64,000 nucleotides of DNA from Bacteroides sp. 43_108. Lineage in GTDB: Bacteria; Bacteroidota; Bacteroidia; Bacteroidales; Bacteroidaceae. Position numbers and translations under genes: made by a program. Shown here piece by piece: positions 36,078-47,382 of this stretch (position 1 is its first letter; every line of letters starts with the position of its first letter). Where the stretch lies: assembly GCA_001915545.1 (NCBI GenBank), contig MNQS01000009.1:40707-104706 (forward strand), read 5' to 3'. The notes beneath the pieces are model-generated. The model was not told the DNA's origin, did not search any database, and saw nothing but the letters and a program-made list of their open reading frames with translations.

Positions 36078-36709
36078 TGCTTGTATTGGATAAAGAGATT
36101 GACGGCATCAGAGTTGCTGTATGGAAGTCGGAAGAAGACTTCGAAACGCTTAGGCAATCCATACCGGAAGGCGATGCACTGGCAACTGAGGCAATCAGAC
36201 TATTCAAATCAGAAAAACGTCGCAAAGAATGGTTGACAGCCAGAGTTTTACTGAGAACCATTCTGAATCGGCCGTTCACAATAAAGTATAAAGCATCAGG
36301 AGCACCGTACTTTGAGGATTTGCCTCTGTATCTCAGCATCTCACATACAAAGAGATATGTTGCTGTTGCACTGTCTTCATCAAGCATGGTTGGAGTGGAC
36401 GTGGAGCAAGTAACTCCCAATATCTGCAAGCTCAAGAGCCGGATATGCGGACAGAGTGAAACAGCAGAAAACGAGCTGGAAATAACACTTCACTGGTCAG
36501 CTAAAGAAACAGCATTCAAAATCATTGATACTGAAGGTGTTGATTTTACCAGAAATCTTACAATCAACCCATTCTGTGTATGCAAGAACGGTGCAGGAAC
36601 AATGACGCTGCACGAAACAGCAACAAGGAAAAAGAATGTCATAGAAATCCACTACATAATATTGGATGACACAGTTCTGACATTTGCAAAAGCTCAAGAC
36701 ATGCCATAG
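36077..36709 (+). CDS. 4'-phosphopantetheinyl transferase superfamily protein
   Basis: A 210-residue Sfp-type enzyme that would attach the phosphopantetheine arm of CoA to carrier proteins. The diagnostic blocks are LSISHTKRYVAVAL (residues ~90), GVDVEQ (Mg-binding Asp-x-Glu, ~110) and WSAKETAFK (~140). It overlaps the ssb stop by one nucleotide (TAATG), so it is translationally coupled. It has the size of short Sfp/AcpT-like members; whether it modifies fatty-acid AcpP or a secondary-metabolite carrier cannot be said, though no synthase is nearby. Confidence 0.88.
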   Translation: MLVLDKEIDGIRVAVWKSEEDFETLRQSIPEGDALATEAIRLFKSEKRRKEWLTARVLLRTILNRPFTIKYKASGAPYFEDLPLYLSISHTKRYVAVALSSSSMVGVDVEQVTPNICKLKSRICGQSETAENELEITLHWSAKETAFKIIDTEGVDFTRNLTINPFCVCKNGAGTMTLHETATRKKNVIEIHYIILDDTVLTFAKAQDMP

Positions 36710-36780
36710 CATTTATGTGAGGCAGCGAATTCAAGTAAACGAGACCTTAAACTAAGCATAACAATTCAACTGAAAATCAA

Positions 36781-37539
36781 ATGGTTAACGACACTATATT
36801 CATAGCAGGTCCATGCGTCATAGAAAATATGGACGTACTCGAAACAGTTGCATCAGAACTGGTGCGCCTGCAAAAGAAATACGACATAGAGATTTACTTT
36901 AAATCATCTTTCGACAAAGCCAACAGAACATCTATAAGTTCTTTCCGAGGCCCCGGCATGGAAAAAGGTTTGCAGATGCTTTCGGATATCAAATCGAAAT
37001 TCGGTCTGAAGCTTCTTACAGACATACATGAATCATATCAGGCTGAACCTGCAGGAAGCGTTGTAGACGTACTCCAGATACCGGCGTTCCTATGCCGTCA
37101 GACAGACCTTCTGGTTGGTGCCGCGCGTACAGGAAAAACTGTAAACATCAAAAAGGCACAGTTCCTTTCGGGTGAAGACATGAAATATCCTGTAGAAAAG
37201 GTGCGTGAATGCGGAAACGATAACGTATGGCTCACAGAACGTGGAAACATGTACGGTTATAATAATCTGGTTGTAGATTTCCGTAACATACCTGTTATGA
37301 AAACCATTACACCACGCGTCATCATGGACTGTACCCATTCTGTACAGCGCCCAGGTGGAGCAGGAGGTAAGACAGGCGGCAATCGTGAATACGTACCGGC
37401 AATGGCACTTGCATCGAAAGCCTTTGGCGCCAATGGATATTTCTTCGAGGTACATCCGGATCCGGACAATGCTCTGAGCGATGGTCCAAACATGCTTAAG
37501 CTTTCCGATTTGGATAATGTAATAGGTTCTCTGCTCTAA
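36781..37539 (+). CDS. kdsA: 3-deoxy-8-phosphooctulonate (Kdo-8-P) synthase
   Basis: A 252-residue aldolase that condenses phosphoenolpyruvate with arabinose-5-phosphate, on the way to the Kdo of lipopolysaccharide. Signatures include FIAGPCVIEN at the N-terminus, FKSSFDKANRTS, 'FLCRQTDLLVGAARTGK', 'WLTERGNMYGYNNLVVDFRN', and the DCTHSVQRPGG and HPDPDNALSDGPNM blocks. Length is in the short range of the family (usually ~270). The next gene supplies the arabinose-5-phosphate, making the pair a functional unit. Confidence 0.95.
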   Translation: MVNDTIFIAGPCVIENMDVLETVASELVRLQKKYDIEIYFKSSFDKANRTSISSFRGPGMEKGLQMLSDIKSKFGLKLLTDIHESYQAEPAGSVVDVLQIPAFLCRQTDLLVGAARTGKTVNIKKAQFLSGEDMKYPVEKVRECGNDNVWLTERGNMYGYNNLVVDFRNIPVMKTITPRVIMDCTHSVQRPGGAGGKTGGNREYVPAMALASKAFGANGYFFEVHPDPDNALSDGPNMLKLSDLDNVIGSLL

Positions 37540-37644
37540 TGTAGAAGTATATCAGCCCCAACCATAAGGGGAAAAGGAAAAATAAATCATCATATGCCAT
37601 CAGAACTGCTAGAATGGCACAAAAGAGATTATTCGTAAACAGTC

Positions 37645-38601
37645 ATGGAAAATGTTAGAGAATACGCCGTAAAATGCATCAAAGACGAAGCACAGGCATT
37701 GCTTGACCTCATACCGCAATTGGATGAGGAATTCGACAAGGCTGTCGATATGATATTCCACTGCAAAGGACATCTTATTGTTACAGGTGTCGGAAAGTCA
37801 GGACATGTTGGAGCAAAGATAGCCGCTACACTGGCCAGTACAGGAACTCCGTCGTTCTTCATCAATCCGCTTGATGCGATGCACGGAGACTTGGGCATGA
37901 TTACGGAGGAAGATATTTTCCTTATGATATCCAATTCGGGAAATACAGATGAACTGCTGCGCCTCGTAGCATCACTGCAATATCTGAAAGTTCCCATCAT
38001 CAGCATGACCGGAAATCCAAACTCCCTCATTGCGCGAAACTCTGATATACATATACCGGTGCAGATAAAGCGTGAAGCATGTCCGCTCAACCTTGCACCT
38101 ACATCTTCAACAACAGCGGCTCTCGCAATGGGCGATGCTATTGCCTGTGCACTGATGGAAGTAAGGCATTTCAAAGCCAACGACTTCGCAAAATTCCATC
38201 CAGGTGGCAGTCTTGGCAGAAAACTCGTTACGCGAGTACGTGACGTCATGTATACTGATAATTTTCCTATACTGCCTATGGATATGAAGCTGAGCGAAGC
38301 ACTGATTCATATTAGCAACGGAAAATTAGGACTTGGAGTTGTTATTGAAGACGAAAAGATAAAAGGTATAATAACCGACGGAGACATCAGACGAGCTGTT
38401 GAAGGAGCGCAGTCGAACTTCTTCAATCTAAGCGTAAAGGACATCATGACTGTCAATCCGAAAACAATCGGACCAGACGCAAAACTTACTCAGATACAGG
38501 CCATGTTCCGAAAACACAAGATACATTCTCTTCTTGTAGTAGATGCAGACAAGCATCTAATAGGAATTGTAGACTATTTTGCCATTATGGGTGATGCATA
38601 A
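37645..38601 (+). CDS. kdsD: Arabinose-5-phosphate isomerase (KdsD/KpsF family)
   Basis: A 318-residue isomerase converting ribulose-5-phosphate to arabinose-5-phosphate for Kdo synthesis. The N-terminal SIS domain has 'GHLIVTGVGKSGHVGAKIAATLAS', 'HGDLGMIT', 'MISNSGNTDELL' and 'NLAPTSSTTAALAMGDA'; two CBS domains follow (about 200-318), the usual architecture. It sits 105 nt downstream of kdsA in the same direction, consistent with a shared pathway. The call is firm; it could be named kpsF in other schemes. Confidence 0.93.
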   Translation: MENVREYAVKCIKDEAQALLDLIPQLDEEFDKAVDMIFHCKGHLIVTGVGKSGHVGAKIAATLASTGTPSFFINPLDAMHGDLGMITEEDIFLMISNSGNTDELLRLVASLQYLKVPIISMTGNPNSLIARNSDIHIPVQIKREACPLNLAPTSSTTAALAMGDAIACALMEVRHFKANDFAKFHPGGSLGRKLVTRVRDVMYTDNFPILPMDMKLSEALIHISNGKLGLGVVIEDEKIKGIITDGDIRRAVEGAQSNFFNLSVKDIMTVNPKTIGPDAKLTQIQAMFRKHKIHSLLVVDADKHLIGIVDYFAIMGDA

Positions 38602-38704
38602 CAACAGCATCATTAGATAGGCGTAACGTTCTCACACGTATTAACAAATCAATATACATTCCATTACAATAGGCAGAAATCAGCTTAAAAGTTGTAATAA
38701 AACA

Positions 38705-40045
38705 ATGGAAATATATACAATCGTAATAATTGCAATCCTTGCTGTCATAATAATAAGACTCTGGAAAAACGGCAATTCATGGAAGAATAAATTTGAGGAA
38801 CTTTCTGTTACCAACAACAATGAACAGACAGCACTCAAGGAAAAAATTGCCGCATTACAGGCAAAACTTGAAGCAAGCGAAAATTCTTGTGCAAAGATAG
38901 TAGAACAACTCAACAGGCAGCACGAAGAAAACCGTAAGGCTTCGGAATTGCAATATGAACGCAACATTGCTGAAATGGAGAAACAGTGGGAACTGAAGCT
39001 TCAGACACTCAGGCAAGAATTTGAAAACCTTTCTGAACGTCACCTCAAGGAACAGCAGGAAAAATTAAAAGCTTCGAATCGTGAAAACGTCGAAATGCTT
39101 TTGGCTCCTCTGAAAGAAACAATACACGGATTCAGCGAAGAATTCAAACACAACAAGGAGCAACAAGTCGCAAACAAGGCCAGCATAGAAACCATCATAA
39201 AGAGCCTCATGGAACGTACGGAGCTGATTGGCAAAAATGCGGCTGAGCTCACACGTGCTCTCAAGGCTGATCCTAAGAAACAAGGCAATTGGGGCGAAGC
39301 AGTCCTAAAGAACATTCTGGAATCATCTGGAATGGAAGAAGGAAGAGAATTTACGACTCAACAGCAGGAAACAGACGAAAAAGGCAGACGCCTAATACCG
39401 GATGTTGTCGTTCACCTGCCTGAAGGCAGAAACGTCATTATAGACTCAAAAGTGTCGCTTACCGCATACACAAACTATATGACGACAGACGAACCTTCTG
39501 AGCGTGAACGCCTACTCAAGGAACATCTCAATTCGGTAAGGAAACATGTAAAAGAACTGGCATCAAAAGACTATCAGAAGGTCGTGCGCAACTCTGCAGG
39601 ATACGTCTTGATGTTCATTCCGAACGAAGGAAGTTATATCCTGGCAATGGAAAATGATGCACGTCTGGCAACAGATGCATATCGCGAACATATCATCATA
39701 CTTAATCCAACAAATCTGATGATGGCTCTCCAACTGGTGTACCATCTATGGCAAAGTGAACGCCAGTCGAAGAACGTGGAGAGTATTTACAATTCTGCAT
39801 CAAAACTGTATGATAAGTTTGTAGGATTCTCCGAAAACTTCATGAAGATAGGTACATCTATAGACGCGTTACAGAAACTTTATGCAACTGCTGGCGGGCA
39901 ACTCACAACTGGTAGAGGCAACATTGTCCGTCAACTCGAACAGTGGAAGAAAAAAGGCATGACATCTGCAAAAAATATTCCGCATCAGCTGCTTCAGGAT
40001 GATGTGCCGAACGACGAAATGCCTGATGCTGAAACTACTGACTAA
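38705..40045 (+). CDS. rmuC: RmuC-family DNA recombination protein
   Basis: A 446-residue protein with an N-terminal transmembrane helix (TIVIIAILAVIIIRLW), a long coiled coil (residues ~25-170, rich in Glu/Lys/Gln) and a C-terminal RmuC nuclease-like domain. Conserved signatures are the 'KADPKKQGNWGEAVLKNILE' block, 'LPEGRNVIIDSKVSLTAY' and 'FIPNEGSYILAME'. RmuC limits inversions at short inverted repeats and belongs to the PD-(D/E)XK-like fold; the DSKVS segment would be part of the active site. It lies between kdsD and ligA with ~100-nt gaps. Confidence 0.92.
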   Translation: MEIYTIVIIAILAVIIIRLWKNGNSWKNKFEELSVTNNNEQTALKEKIAALQAKLEASENSCAKIVEQLNRQHEENRKASELQYERNIAEMEKQWELKLQTLRQEFENLSERHLKEQQEKLKASNRENVEMLLAPLKETIHGFSEEFKHNKEQQVANKASIETIIKSLMERTELIGKNAAELTRALKADPKKQGNWGEAVLKNILESSGMEEGREFTTQQQETDEKGRRLIPDVVVHLPEGRNVIIDSKVSLTAYTNYMTTDEPSERERLLKEHLNSVRKHVKELASKDYQKVVRNSAGYVLMFIPNEGSYILAMENDARLATDAYREHIIILNPTNLMMALQLVYHLWQSERQSKNVESIYNSASKLYDKFVGFSENFMKIGTSIDALQKLYATAGGQLTTGRGNIVRQLEQWKKKGMTSAKNIPHQLLQDDVPNDEMPDAETTD

Positions 40046-40128
40046 CGCGCTGTCTTTTGGCTATGCTCACAGCCAGTCAGTATGTACAGAGAAATATAAT
40101 AAGTCACAGTCTGACCAATATATATTAA

Positions 40129-42174
<2,046 letters not shown>

Positions 42175-42195
42175 AGACAGAAAACAATAAATCAT

Positions 42196-42203
42196 TATTT
42201 TTG
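42196..42203 (+). promoter_or_regulatory. -7 box of dapA
   Basis: TATTTTTG, full TAnnTTTG match, 48 nt before the dapA start. Confidence 0.45.
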
Positions 42204-42250
42204 CATTTCAGATAGATTGAATAACTAAAAAAAATACAACATATAGATAT

Positions 42251-43144
42251 ATGGCACGAAACAAGTTCAAGGGGCTCGGAATAGCACTCGTGACCCCCTT
42301 CACACATGAAGGCGAGGTCGACTATACAGCCCTACGCCGACTTCTGGATTACCAACTTTCAAATGGAGCAGATTTTCTCTGCATACTTGCAACAACAGGT
42401 GAAACACCATGCTTGTCTAAAGAGGAGAAACAAAATATAAAAGACCTCGTAGTTGAGAAGGTTGCAGGAAGAATACCTATACTCATAGGATGTGGCGGCA
42501 ACAACACCGCTGCTATAATAGATTCGCTGAAACATGATGACTTCACTGGAGTCGACGGCATTCTCAGTGTTTGTCCATACTACAACAAACCTTCACAGGA
42601 GGGCCTGTACCAGCATTTCAAAGCTATAGCTGGGGCTACAAATCTGCCGGTTGTTCTTTATAACGTACCAGGAAGAGTAGGGGTCAACATGGAGGCAGAA
42701 ACTACACTTCGCCTTGCTCGTGATTGTGAAAATATTGTAGCCATAAAGGAGGCGAGCGGAAACTTTACACAGATTGATGACATCATAAAGAACAAACCTG
42801 ATACATTCGACGTGATAAGCGGAGACGACGGTATCACATTCCCACTCATTAATCTCGGTGCAGTAGGTGTAATCAGTGTTATCGGCAATGCGCTTCCTCT
42901 AGAGTTCGGACGCATGGTACGTCTTGCACTCAACGGAGAAAACGAAAGTGCACGCACCATACACCATAAGTTCACAGAACTATTCAAACTGCTGTTTGTT
43001 GACGGCAACCCTGCAGGAGTCAAGGCAATGCTCCATAGTATGGGACTTATAGAGAATGAGCTCCGTCTGCCTCTCGTACCTACGCGCATCACAACACTTG
43101 AAAAAATAAGATCAATAGTTCAGGAACTTAACATACGTTGCTGA
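42251..43144 (+). CDS. dapA: 4-hydroxy-tetrahydrodipicolinate synthase
   Basis: A 297-residue (beta/alpha)8 aldolase-type enzyme that condenses pyruvate with aspartate semialdehyde in the diaminopimelate/lysine pathway. The family signatures are visible: GIALVTPF, the TTGETPCLS loop (substrate-binding Thr pair), 'PYYNKPSQEGLYQHF', the Tyr in VVLYNVPGR and the Schiff-base Lys in AIKEASGN, followed by SGDDG. The length is typical. It stands as its own unit with a promoter before it and a terminator after it. Confidence 0.96.
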   Translation: MARNKFKGLGIALVTPFTHEGEVDYTALRRLLDYQLSNGADFLCILATTGETPCLSKEEKQNIKDLVVEKVAGRIPILIGCGGNNTAAIIDSLKHDDFTGVDGILSVCPYYNKPSQEGLYQHFKAIAGATNLPVVLYNVPGRVGVNMEAETTLRLARDCENIVAIKEASGNFTQIDDIIKNKPDTFDVISGDDGITFPLINLGAVGVISVIGNALPLEFGRMVRLALNGENESARTIHHKFTELFKLLFVDGNPAGVKAMLHSMGLIENELRLPLVPTRITTLEKIRSIVQELNIRC

Positions 43145-43164
43145 AAACAATAATATAAAAGTAT

Positions 43165-43207
43165 ATATGCCGACTGTCCAGAAGGATTCAGTTGGCATAT
43201 TTTTTAT
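43165..43207 (+). terminator. Rho-independent terminator of dapA
   Basis: A 12-bp stem with one G-T pair (43165-43176 and 43189-43200, core ATGCCGACTG) followed by a T-run. Confidence 0.82.
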
Positions 43208-43250
43208 GTGGATATTTGTATGCCTGTATAAATATTGGGGACTCCATTTC

Positions 43251-43281
43251 TTGCATGTTAAAATAACTAAATATAACTTTG
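43251..43281 (+). promoter_or_regulatory. Complete Bacteroidota promoter, TTG-N20-TAACTTTG
   Basis: TTG at 43251-43253 (-33) and TAACTTTG at 43274-43281 (-7), separated by 20 bp as expected. It implies a start of transcription near 43288, about 22 nt before the start codon of the broken barrel gene, so the pseudogene may still be transcribed. Confidence 0.6.
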
Positions 43282-43309
43282 CGACAGGATGCAATTGAAA
43301 CATGCGATT

Positions 43310-43970
43310 ATGAAATATTTTTCATTTATTCTCCTCTGCCTGTTTTCTTATAATACATTGTCTGCAGAAGAACTTGATTCGACAGAGTACAAAAGGACTA
43401 TAGAAGGAAGCATCAGTTTTGGTGTCAACGTAAATAAGTTTAGCGTCGGCCACAGTTCTGCAGGCGAAAAGAACAGGACCGGTATAAATCTAAGATTTGA
43501 GCTAAATATTCCTCTAAATAATAAAGTAGGCATAACAACAGGTGTCGGAATTGAACACAAGGGAAGTATTGACGATGAATACGACGGTGAAAGACGTGAC
43601 TTAGTCTACATACAAATTCCTGCATTGGCATAATACAGATTTTTCCCAGAAAAAAAAATTTAATGTTGATTTGGCATTTGGACCTTATGTAGCTTTCGGC
43701 ATTGAAGGAAATCCTTTTGATTTCATTGGGGACACGTTTGTTAATGATGACTATTCGTGGGTATATGATGGCGATTCTGCCCCTTTGTATTTTGCAGACT
43801 TCATTAAAAAATTTGATTCCGGACTTATAGTAAGTGTCGGCGTGAGTTACAAGAGACTAAAACTTAATTTCAGATATGAATATGGTCTTGTGAATATATC
43901 GAAGATTAAAGACATTGATATCAGAAACCGGGGATGGTCAATAAACATCGGATACACTATACCATTCTGA
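43310..43970 (+). pseudogene. Outer-membrane beta-barrel protein (PF13568-like), frameshifted
   Basis: The gene starts at 43310 with a signal peptide (KYFSFILLCLFSYNTLSA-E) and reads normally to 'DLVYIQIPALA', where a stop is reached at 43631. The rest of the barrel (WHNTDFSQKKKFNVDLAFGPYVAFG to a C-terminal 'GYTIPF') continues in another frame to 43970. The same order, DLSYIQIP... then FFLNAGPQIGVYLGG, is intact in the convergent gene at 44072-44779, showing both halves belong together. Loss of the 5-bp unit TGGCA at about 43626-43631 (or an equivalent 2-nt loss) would explain it. The intact form would be ~220 residues. Transcription signals and terminator remain. True loss or assembly error cannot be told apart. 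Confidence 0.8.
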
Positions 43971-43998
43971 TTAAGCGTTATCGACATTGAAAATAAAA

Positions 43999-44051
43999 AG
44001 CGGTTCAGAAGTACTTTTATTGTACTGTCAGAACCGCTGTATTTTTATCTA
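43999..44051. terminator. Terminator between the convergent barrel genes
   Basis: Stem AGCGGTTC (43999-44006) / GAACCGCT (44031-44038) with an inner AGTAC/GTACT stem, flanked by an A-rich left side and GTATTTTTAT on the right; works in either direction. Confidence 0.75.
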
Positions 44052-44071
44052 CTACAACTGAATTTTATACT

Positions 44072-44779
44072 TCAGCGTTTGGTCTTAGTTATATCGAACA
44101 GATATGTAAGCTTTGCATATATTGTCTGATTTGCTGAACGCGAAAATTTTCCTCGCTTACTGTTGTCGAAAACATCACCTAAACCATAATAATATCTACC
44201 TTCCAACATGAAATGGCCAACGGACGTGGAAAGCTCCAAACCTAGTCCAGCAGCAATTCCGTAGTCGAAAGCATTATCGAGTTCCATTCCATACTGGTAA
44301 TTTACGCCATTTGGTCTATTGTCGGGATTCCATTCTCCTCCACCTTTTGTTTCCTTTCCACCAAGATATACTCCTATTTGAGGTCCGGCATTGAGGAAGA
44401 ACTTCACACCACGTTCTTCGCGTCCCCAACCCATCTGCATGAAAAGAGGTATCTGTATATAACTCAAATCTCGAACATAAGTGTTTCCCGTCCCATCCTC
44501 TATGAGCTCTTTCCATCCGAGTTGGGCATAGTTTACTTCAACTTGCACGGCACAAATGCTCGAAAAATATTTCTCGCAGACGTACCGCATCGTTACTCCA
44601 AAGGTTGGATTGATCTTATAGCTCTGTTTTATCTTAGGGGAGAAATCCATTCGCGTTATTGTGGCACCTCCACTGACTCCTAGCGAAAAGTCGTTGCGTT
44701 TGTCGCCTACCTGTGCATGCAAACACAAAGGTATGGACAACATAGAGGTTAAAGCAAGGATTTTTATCTTGTGCATCAT
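44072..44779 (-). CDS. Porin-family outer-membrane beta-barrel protein (PF13568-like)
   Basis: A 235-residue exported barrel protein; the signal peptide ends near LHA-Q. It contains 'FSLGVSGGATITRMDF' at the first strand, 'VQVEVNYAQLGWKE', 'SYIQIPLFMQMGW', 'FFLNAGPQIGVYLGG' and a final strand 'IYAKLTYLFDITK', all typical of the eight-stranded OMP_b-brl_2 type common in Bacteroidota. Ligand or role is unknown. It lies 19 nt downstream of the LysM/periplasmic-binding gene in the same direction, so the two are an operon and may act together at the outer membrane. A frameshifted relative lies across the shared terminator. Confidence 0.82.
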   Translation of the reverse strand: MMHKIKILALTSMLSIPLCLHAQVGDKRNDFSLGVSGGATITRMDFSPKIKQSYKINPTFGVTMRYVCEKYFSSICAVQVEVNYAQLGWKELIEDGTGNTYVRDLSYIQIPLFMQMGWGREERGVKFFLNAGPQIGVYLGGKETKGGGEWNPDNRPNGVNYQYGMELDNAFDYGIAAGLGLELSTSVGHFMLEGRYYYGLGDVFDNSKRGKFSRSANQTIYAKLTYLFDITKTKR

Positions 44780-44798
44780 TGCTGATTATATTCTATTT

Positions 44799-46502
44799 TC
44801 AAAAAACTCTTTTGGATATCGTTTGATTCTCCTTGTAATTCACAAACATGATACTTGTATTGAGAAAACCGCTCCAATTGTTTGGACGGACAAACTTGAG
44901 TGGGTTCTGCAAAGACTGGTAAGTTATCTTATCCTGATTGTCCGCAAACTTGTTGCCGTAAAGGTGAATTCCTTTTATGAAATAATAGCCGGCATCAAAT
45001 CCAAGCATCGCATATCGCGGATAACTCTTTATCTGATCACGTTTGAATGCATTTTTGAACTTACGGTTAAATGCATCGGTTGCATGATTCTGCTGGAGAT
45101 TATAGAATGTTGTAAAAAACGTACTGCCATAACGATGTATGTTCTTTGTATTACGTGCAGAGAAAGTCTGCCACTCAGGATAGCCAAACATGTTTATGGT
45201 ATAATTACGCAGAGTATCCATCGTTGCCATCTTGTAGTTCAGCATTTCAAAAGTGTGCTGATCACCAGCTGAAGGTATGATAATATTTCGTCTTCCGTCT
45301 CTTTTGAGGAGTGAAGGCAGATTATCAAAATCTATGAAACTGATTCTAGAGTATTTGACGTTCTTTGCTTCGAGTGCTTTTTTAAGACCGATTATAAATT
45401 CTTCGTTATCGTTCTTAGAATTCATTCCTATCATGACGATGTTGTCATCTGAATGGTCTGCAATAAACTGTTCGTATACCTTCTCATAAACGAAAGTCTG
45501 AGGAGGATTGATCTGATAGACGTTCTGCTTGTTATTGACAACACCTTCTTTTGAAGTGAAAGGTATAACAAGCTGTATGTTGTTACGGTCGGCAAAATCA
45601 GCAAGTGCATTTATGTTGTCAGGTTTTGCAGGACCGAAAATAACATTCACATACTTCATCATTGGATGTGCCAATATATCATCTATGTGGCGAGCTTCGT
45701 CGTATGCATATACGTCTGTCGATACACCTTGCGACTTAAGGGAATCTACTGCAAGGAGGAGACCTTCGTAGAATTCTATCATTTTCATGCTCTCAGCCGA
45801 CGGTTTCGACTCACTGAGATTGAAAGGCAGGATTACAGCGACCTTGATTGTTGGATATTTTTCAGTCTTTGGTTCTGTCTTATTAAAAAGAACTTTGTTT
45901 TCAGGTTCTGGTTTAACGTAGTCCTTGCTGTAAGGAATACATACATATTCACCTTTCTTTATTTTCTTCTTCGATGTTATCTTCGGATTAGCGGCCAACA
46001 GCTCTTCTTCTGTAATTCCAAATTTCTTGGATATACTATATACAGTTTCTTTCTTTTCTACCAAATACATTTGACGGCACTCAGGCACTTTATCTTTTGC
46101 TGGAGAATTTTCAGGTGTAGATACTGGAATAATTATTGCAGTACCAGACTTGAAATTGTCTGCATTAAGACCAGGATTTGCATCGCATATAGCTTGTGCA
46201 GAAACGTTGTATGTCTTCGTAAGCCTATAAAGAGTCTCGCCAGGCTGAATAATATGGCGGACTGCAGATACCTTATTTTTTCTAGGAATCTTTATGCTTT
46301 GTCCCGCCATTATGGATTCTGATATTGAGGGATTGAGTTCCTTTATACGCTCTACCGGAACTCCATACATAGTCGAAATGGAATACAGTGTTTCTCCTGC
46401 TTTTACCTCATGTGTAAAGAAGTTGTCAGATGTCTGTGCAGAAATCCTTAAGGAAATGATTGCCACAAGACAGAAAACTAGAAATCTTTTGAATATGTGC
46501 AT
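44799..46502 (-). CDS. LysM-repeat protein with type-1 periplasmic-binding fold
   Basis: A 567-residue exported protein. The start at 46502 is preferred over 46523 because a TAATTTTG box (46528-46535) would place the transcript start at about 46521; the later ATG still gives a full signal peptide (HIFKRFLVFCLVAIISLRISA-Q). Three LysM modules follow ('HEVKAGETLYSISTMYGV', 'HIIQPGETLYRLTKTYNV', 'LVEKKETVYSISKKFGI'), which bind peptidoglycan, then a bilobed type-1 substrate-binding fold (from about 'IKVAVILPFNLSESK') akin to the branched-chain amino-acid receptor family. No ABC permease is adjacent. A role in sensing or regulating cell-wall synthesis, as LpoA does with a similar fold in gammaproteobacteria, is an inference. 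Confidence 0.82.
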   Translation of the reverse strand: MHIFKRFLVFCLVAIISLRISAQTSDNFFTHEVKAGETLYSISTMYGVPVERIKELNPSISESIMAGQSIKIPRKNKVSAVRHIIQPGETLYRLTKTYNVSAQAICDANPGLNADNFKSGTAIIIPVSTPENSPAKDKVPECRQMYLVEKKETVYSISKKFGITEEELLAANPKITSKKKIKKGEYVCIPYSKDYVKPEPENKVLFNKTEPKTEKYPTIKVAVILPFNLSESKPSAESMKMIEFYEGLLLAVDSLKSQGVSTDVYAYDEARHIDDILAHPMMKYVNVIFGPAKPDNINALADFADRNNIQLVIPFTSKEGVVNNKQNVYQINPPQTFVYEKVYEQFIADHSDDNIVMIGMNSKNDNEEFIIGLKKALEAKNVKYSRISFIDFDNLPSLLKRDGRRNIIIPSAGDQHTFEMLNYKMATMDTLRNYTINMFGYPEWQTFSARNTKNIHRYGSTFFTTFYNLQQNHATDAFNRKFKNAFKRDQIKSYPRYAMLGFDAGYYFIKGIHLYGNKFADNQDKITYQSLQNPLKFVRPNNWSGFLNTSIMFVNYKENQTISKRVF

Positions 46503-46527
46503 TTGTTCTGAATATTTTTTCATGATA

Positions 46528-46535
46528 CAAAATTA
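46528..46535 (-). promoter_or_regulatory. -7 box of the LysM/periplasmic-binding operon
   Basis: TAATTTTG on the minus strand. Its distance fixes the start codon at 46502 rather than 46523. Confidence 0.45.
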
Positions 46536-46621
46536 GTAAAAAAATATGTTTGAACTTATTCTTTATTGCAAATCAATGTTATTTATAATGTGTTTTGTTC
46601 ACGCTTGTCATGACGATTGTT

Positions 46622-46629
46622 TAAATTTG
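46622..46629 (+). promoter_or_regulatory. -7 box of the CHU_C-domain gene
   Basis: TAAATTTG, full consensus, 18 nt before the start at 46648. It supports that start over the upstream in-frame ATG at 46546. Confidence 0.5.
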
Positions 46630-46647
46630 CAGAAACTATGCATAAAT

Positions 46648-47364
46648 ATGGGTTATATATTTAAATCATTTCTTACAGTATCAGCATTTATAGTAAGCTG
46701 CACGGCATTTTGTCAGAAAGCGGCTCCAACTGTCACATACTATTCACAAGAAGATGAAGCTGATGTTGTCATGTCTGAAGGCGAATCTCAGACCTGTGAA
46801 GCTCCATTGGAAATACGTATGAATGCAGGAATATCCGAAGCAGACGGATATAATTATGTATGCGAATGGAGAATATATGATGCCAATTCTGGCGATGAAT
46901 CACCTATACTGACACGATTCGAGGAAAATACATCATACACTCTTACATCTTCCGGCTCTTTCATGATAAAACTATATGTGACATTTACCGGAGAAGACGG
47001 GAAGACTGTGGAATATGAATCTGAATCAATTACAATAGTGATCAGCGAATCGTCTCTTACATGCCCGAATGCATTCTCGCCCAACGGTGATGGAATAAAC
47101 GACATTTTCGAAATAACATACAAGTCGATTGTCAAGCTTGACGGCATCATCTTCAACAGATGGGGACAAAAGCTATATTCGTTCAATCTGCAGAATGTAG
47201 ACAACGGATGGGACGGAAAAGTACACGGCAAGTACGTCAAGGACGGTGTATACTTCATTCAGCTTAATGCTGTAGGCTCTGACGGAGTGAAGTATAACAT
47301 AAAGAAAGCCATAAACGTGCTGAAAGGATTCAGCGAATCGGACGATTCGTCATCTTCAGAATAA
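46648..47364 (+). CDS. Secreted protein with gliding-motility-associated (CHU_C/T9SS type B) C-terminal domain
   Basis: A 238-residue secreted protein. It starts with a signal peptide (GYIFKSFLTVSAFIVSCTAFC-Q), continues through a beta-rich middle (residues ~30-140, PKD/Ig-like 'YVCEWRIYDANSGDESPIL', 'LTSSGSFMIKLYVTF'), and ends with a CHU_C-type domain with the diagnostic CPNAFSPNGDGINDIFEI and 'FNRWGQKLYSF', 'DGWDGKVHGKYVKDGVYF'. That domain is used by type IX secretion substrates for sorting to the surface. The last residues (GFSESDDSSSSE) are acidic and serine-rich, unlike the hydrophobic end of many sorting domains. No T9SS machinery gene lies in the window. Confidence 0.83.
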   Translation: MGYIFKSFLTVSAFIVSCTAFCQKAAPTVTYYSQEDEADVVMSEGESQTCEAPLEIRMNAGISEADGYNYVCEWRIYDANSGDESPILTRFEENTSYTLTSSGSFMIKLYVTFTGEDGKTVEYESESITIVISESSLTCPNAFSPNGDGINDIFEITYKSIVKLDGIIFNRWGQKLYSFNLQNVDNGWDGKVHGKYVKDGVYFIQLNAVGSDGVKYNIKKAINVLKGFSESDDSSSSE

Positions 47365-47382
47365 TACTGCTTGGAAGATGTG

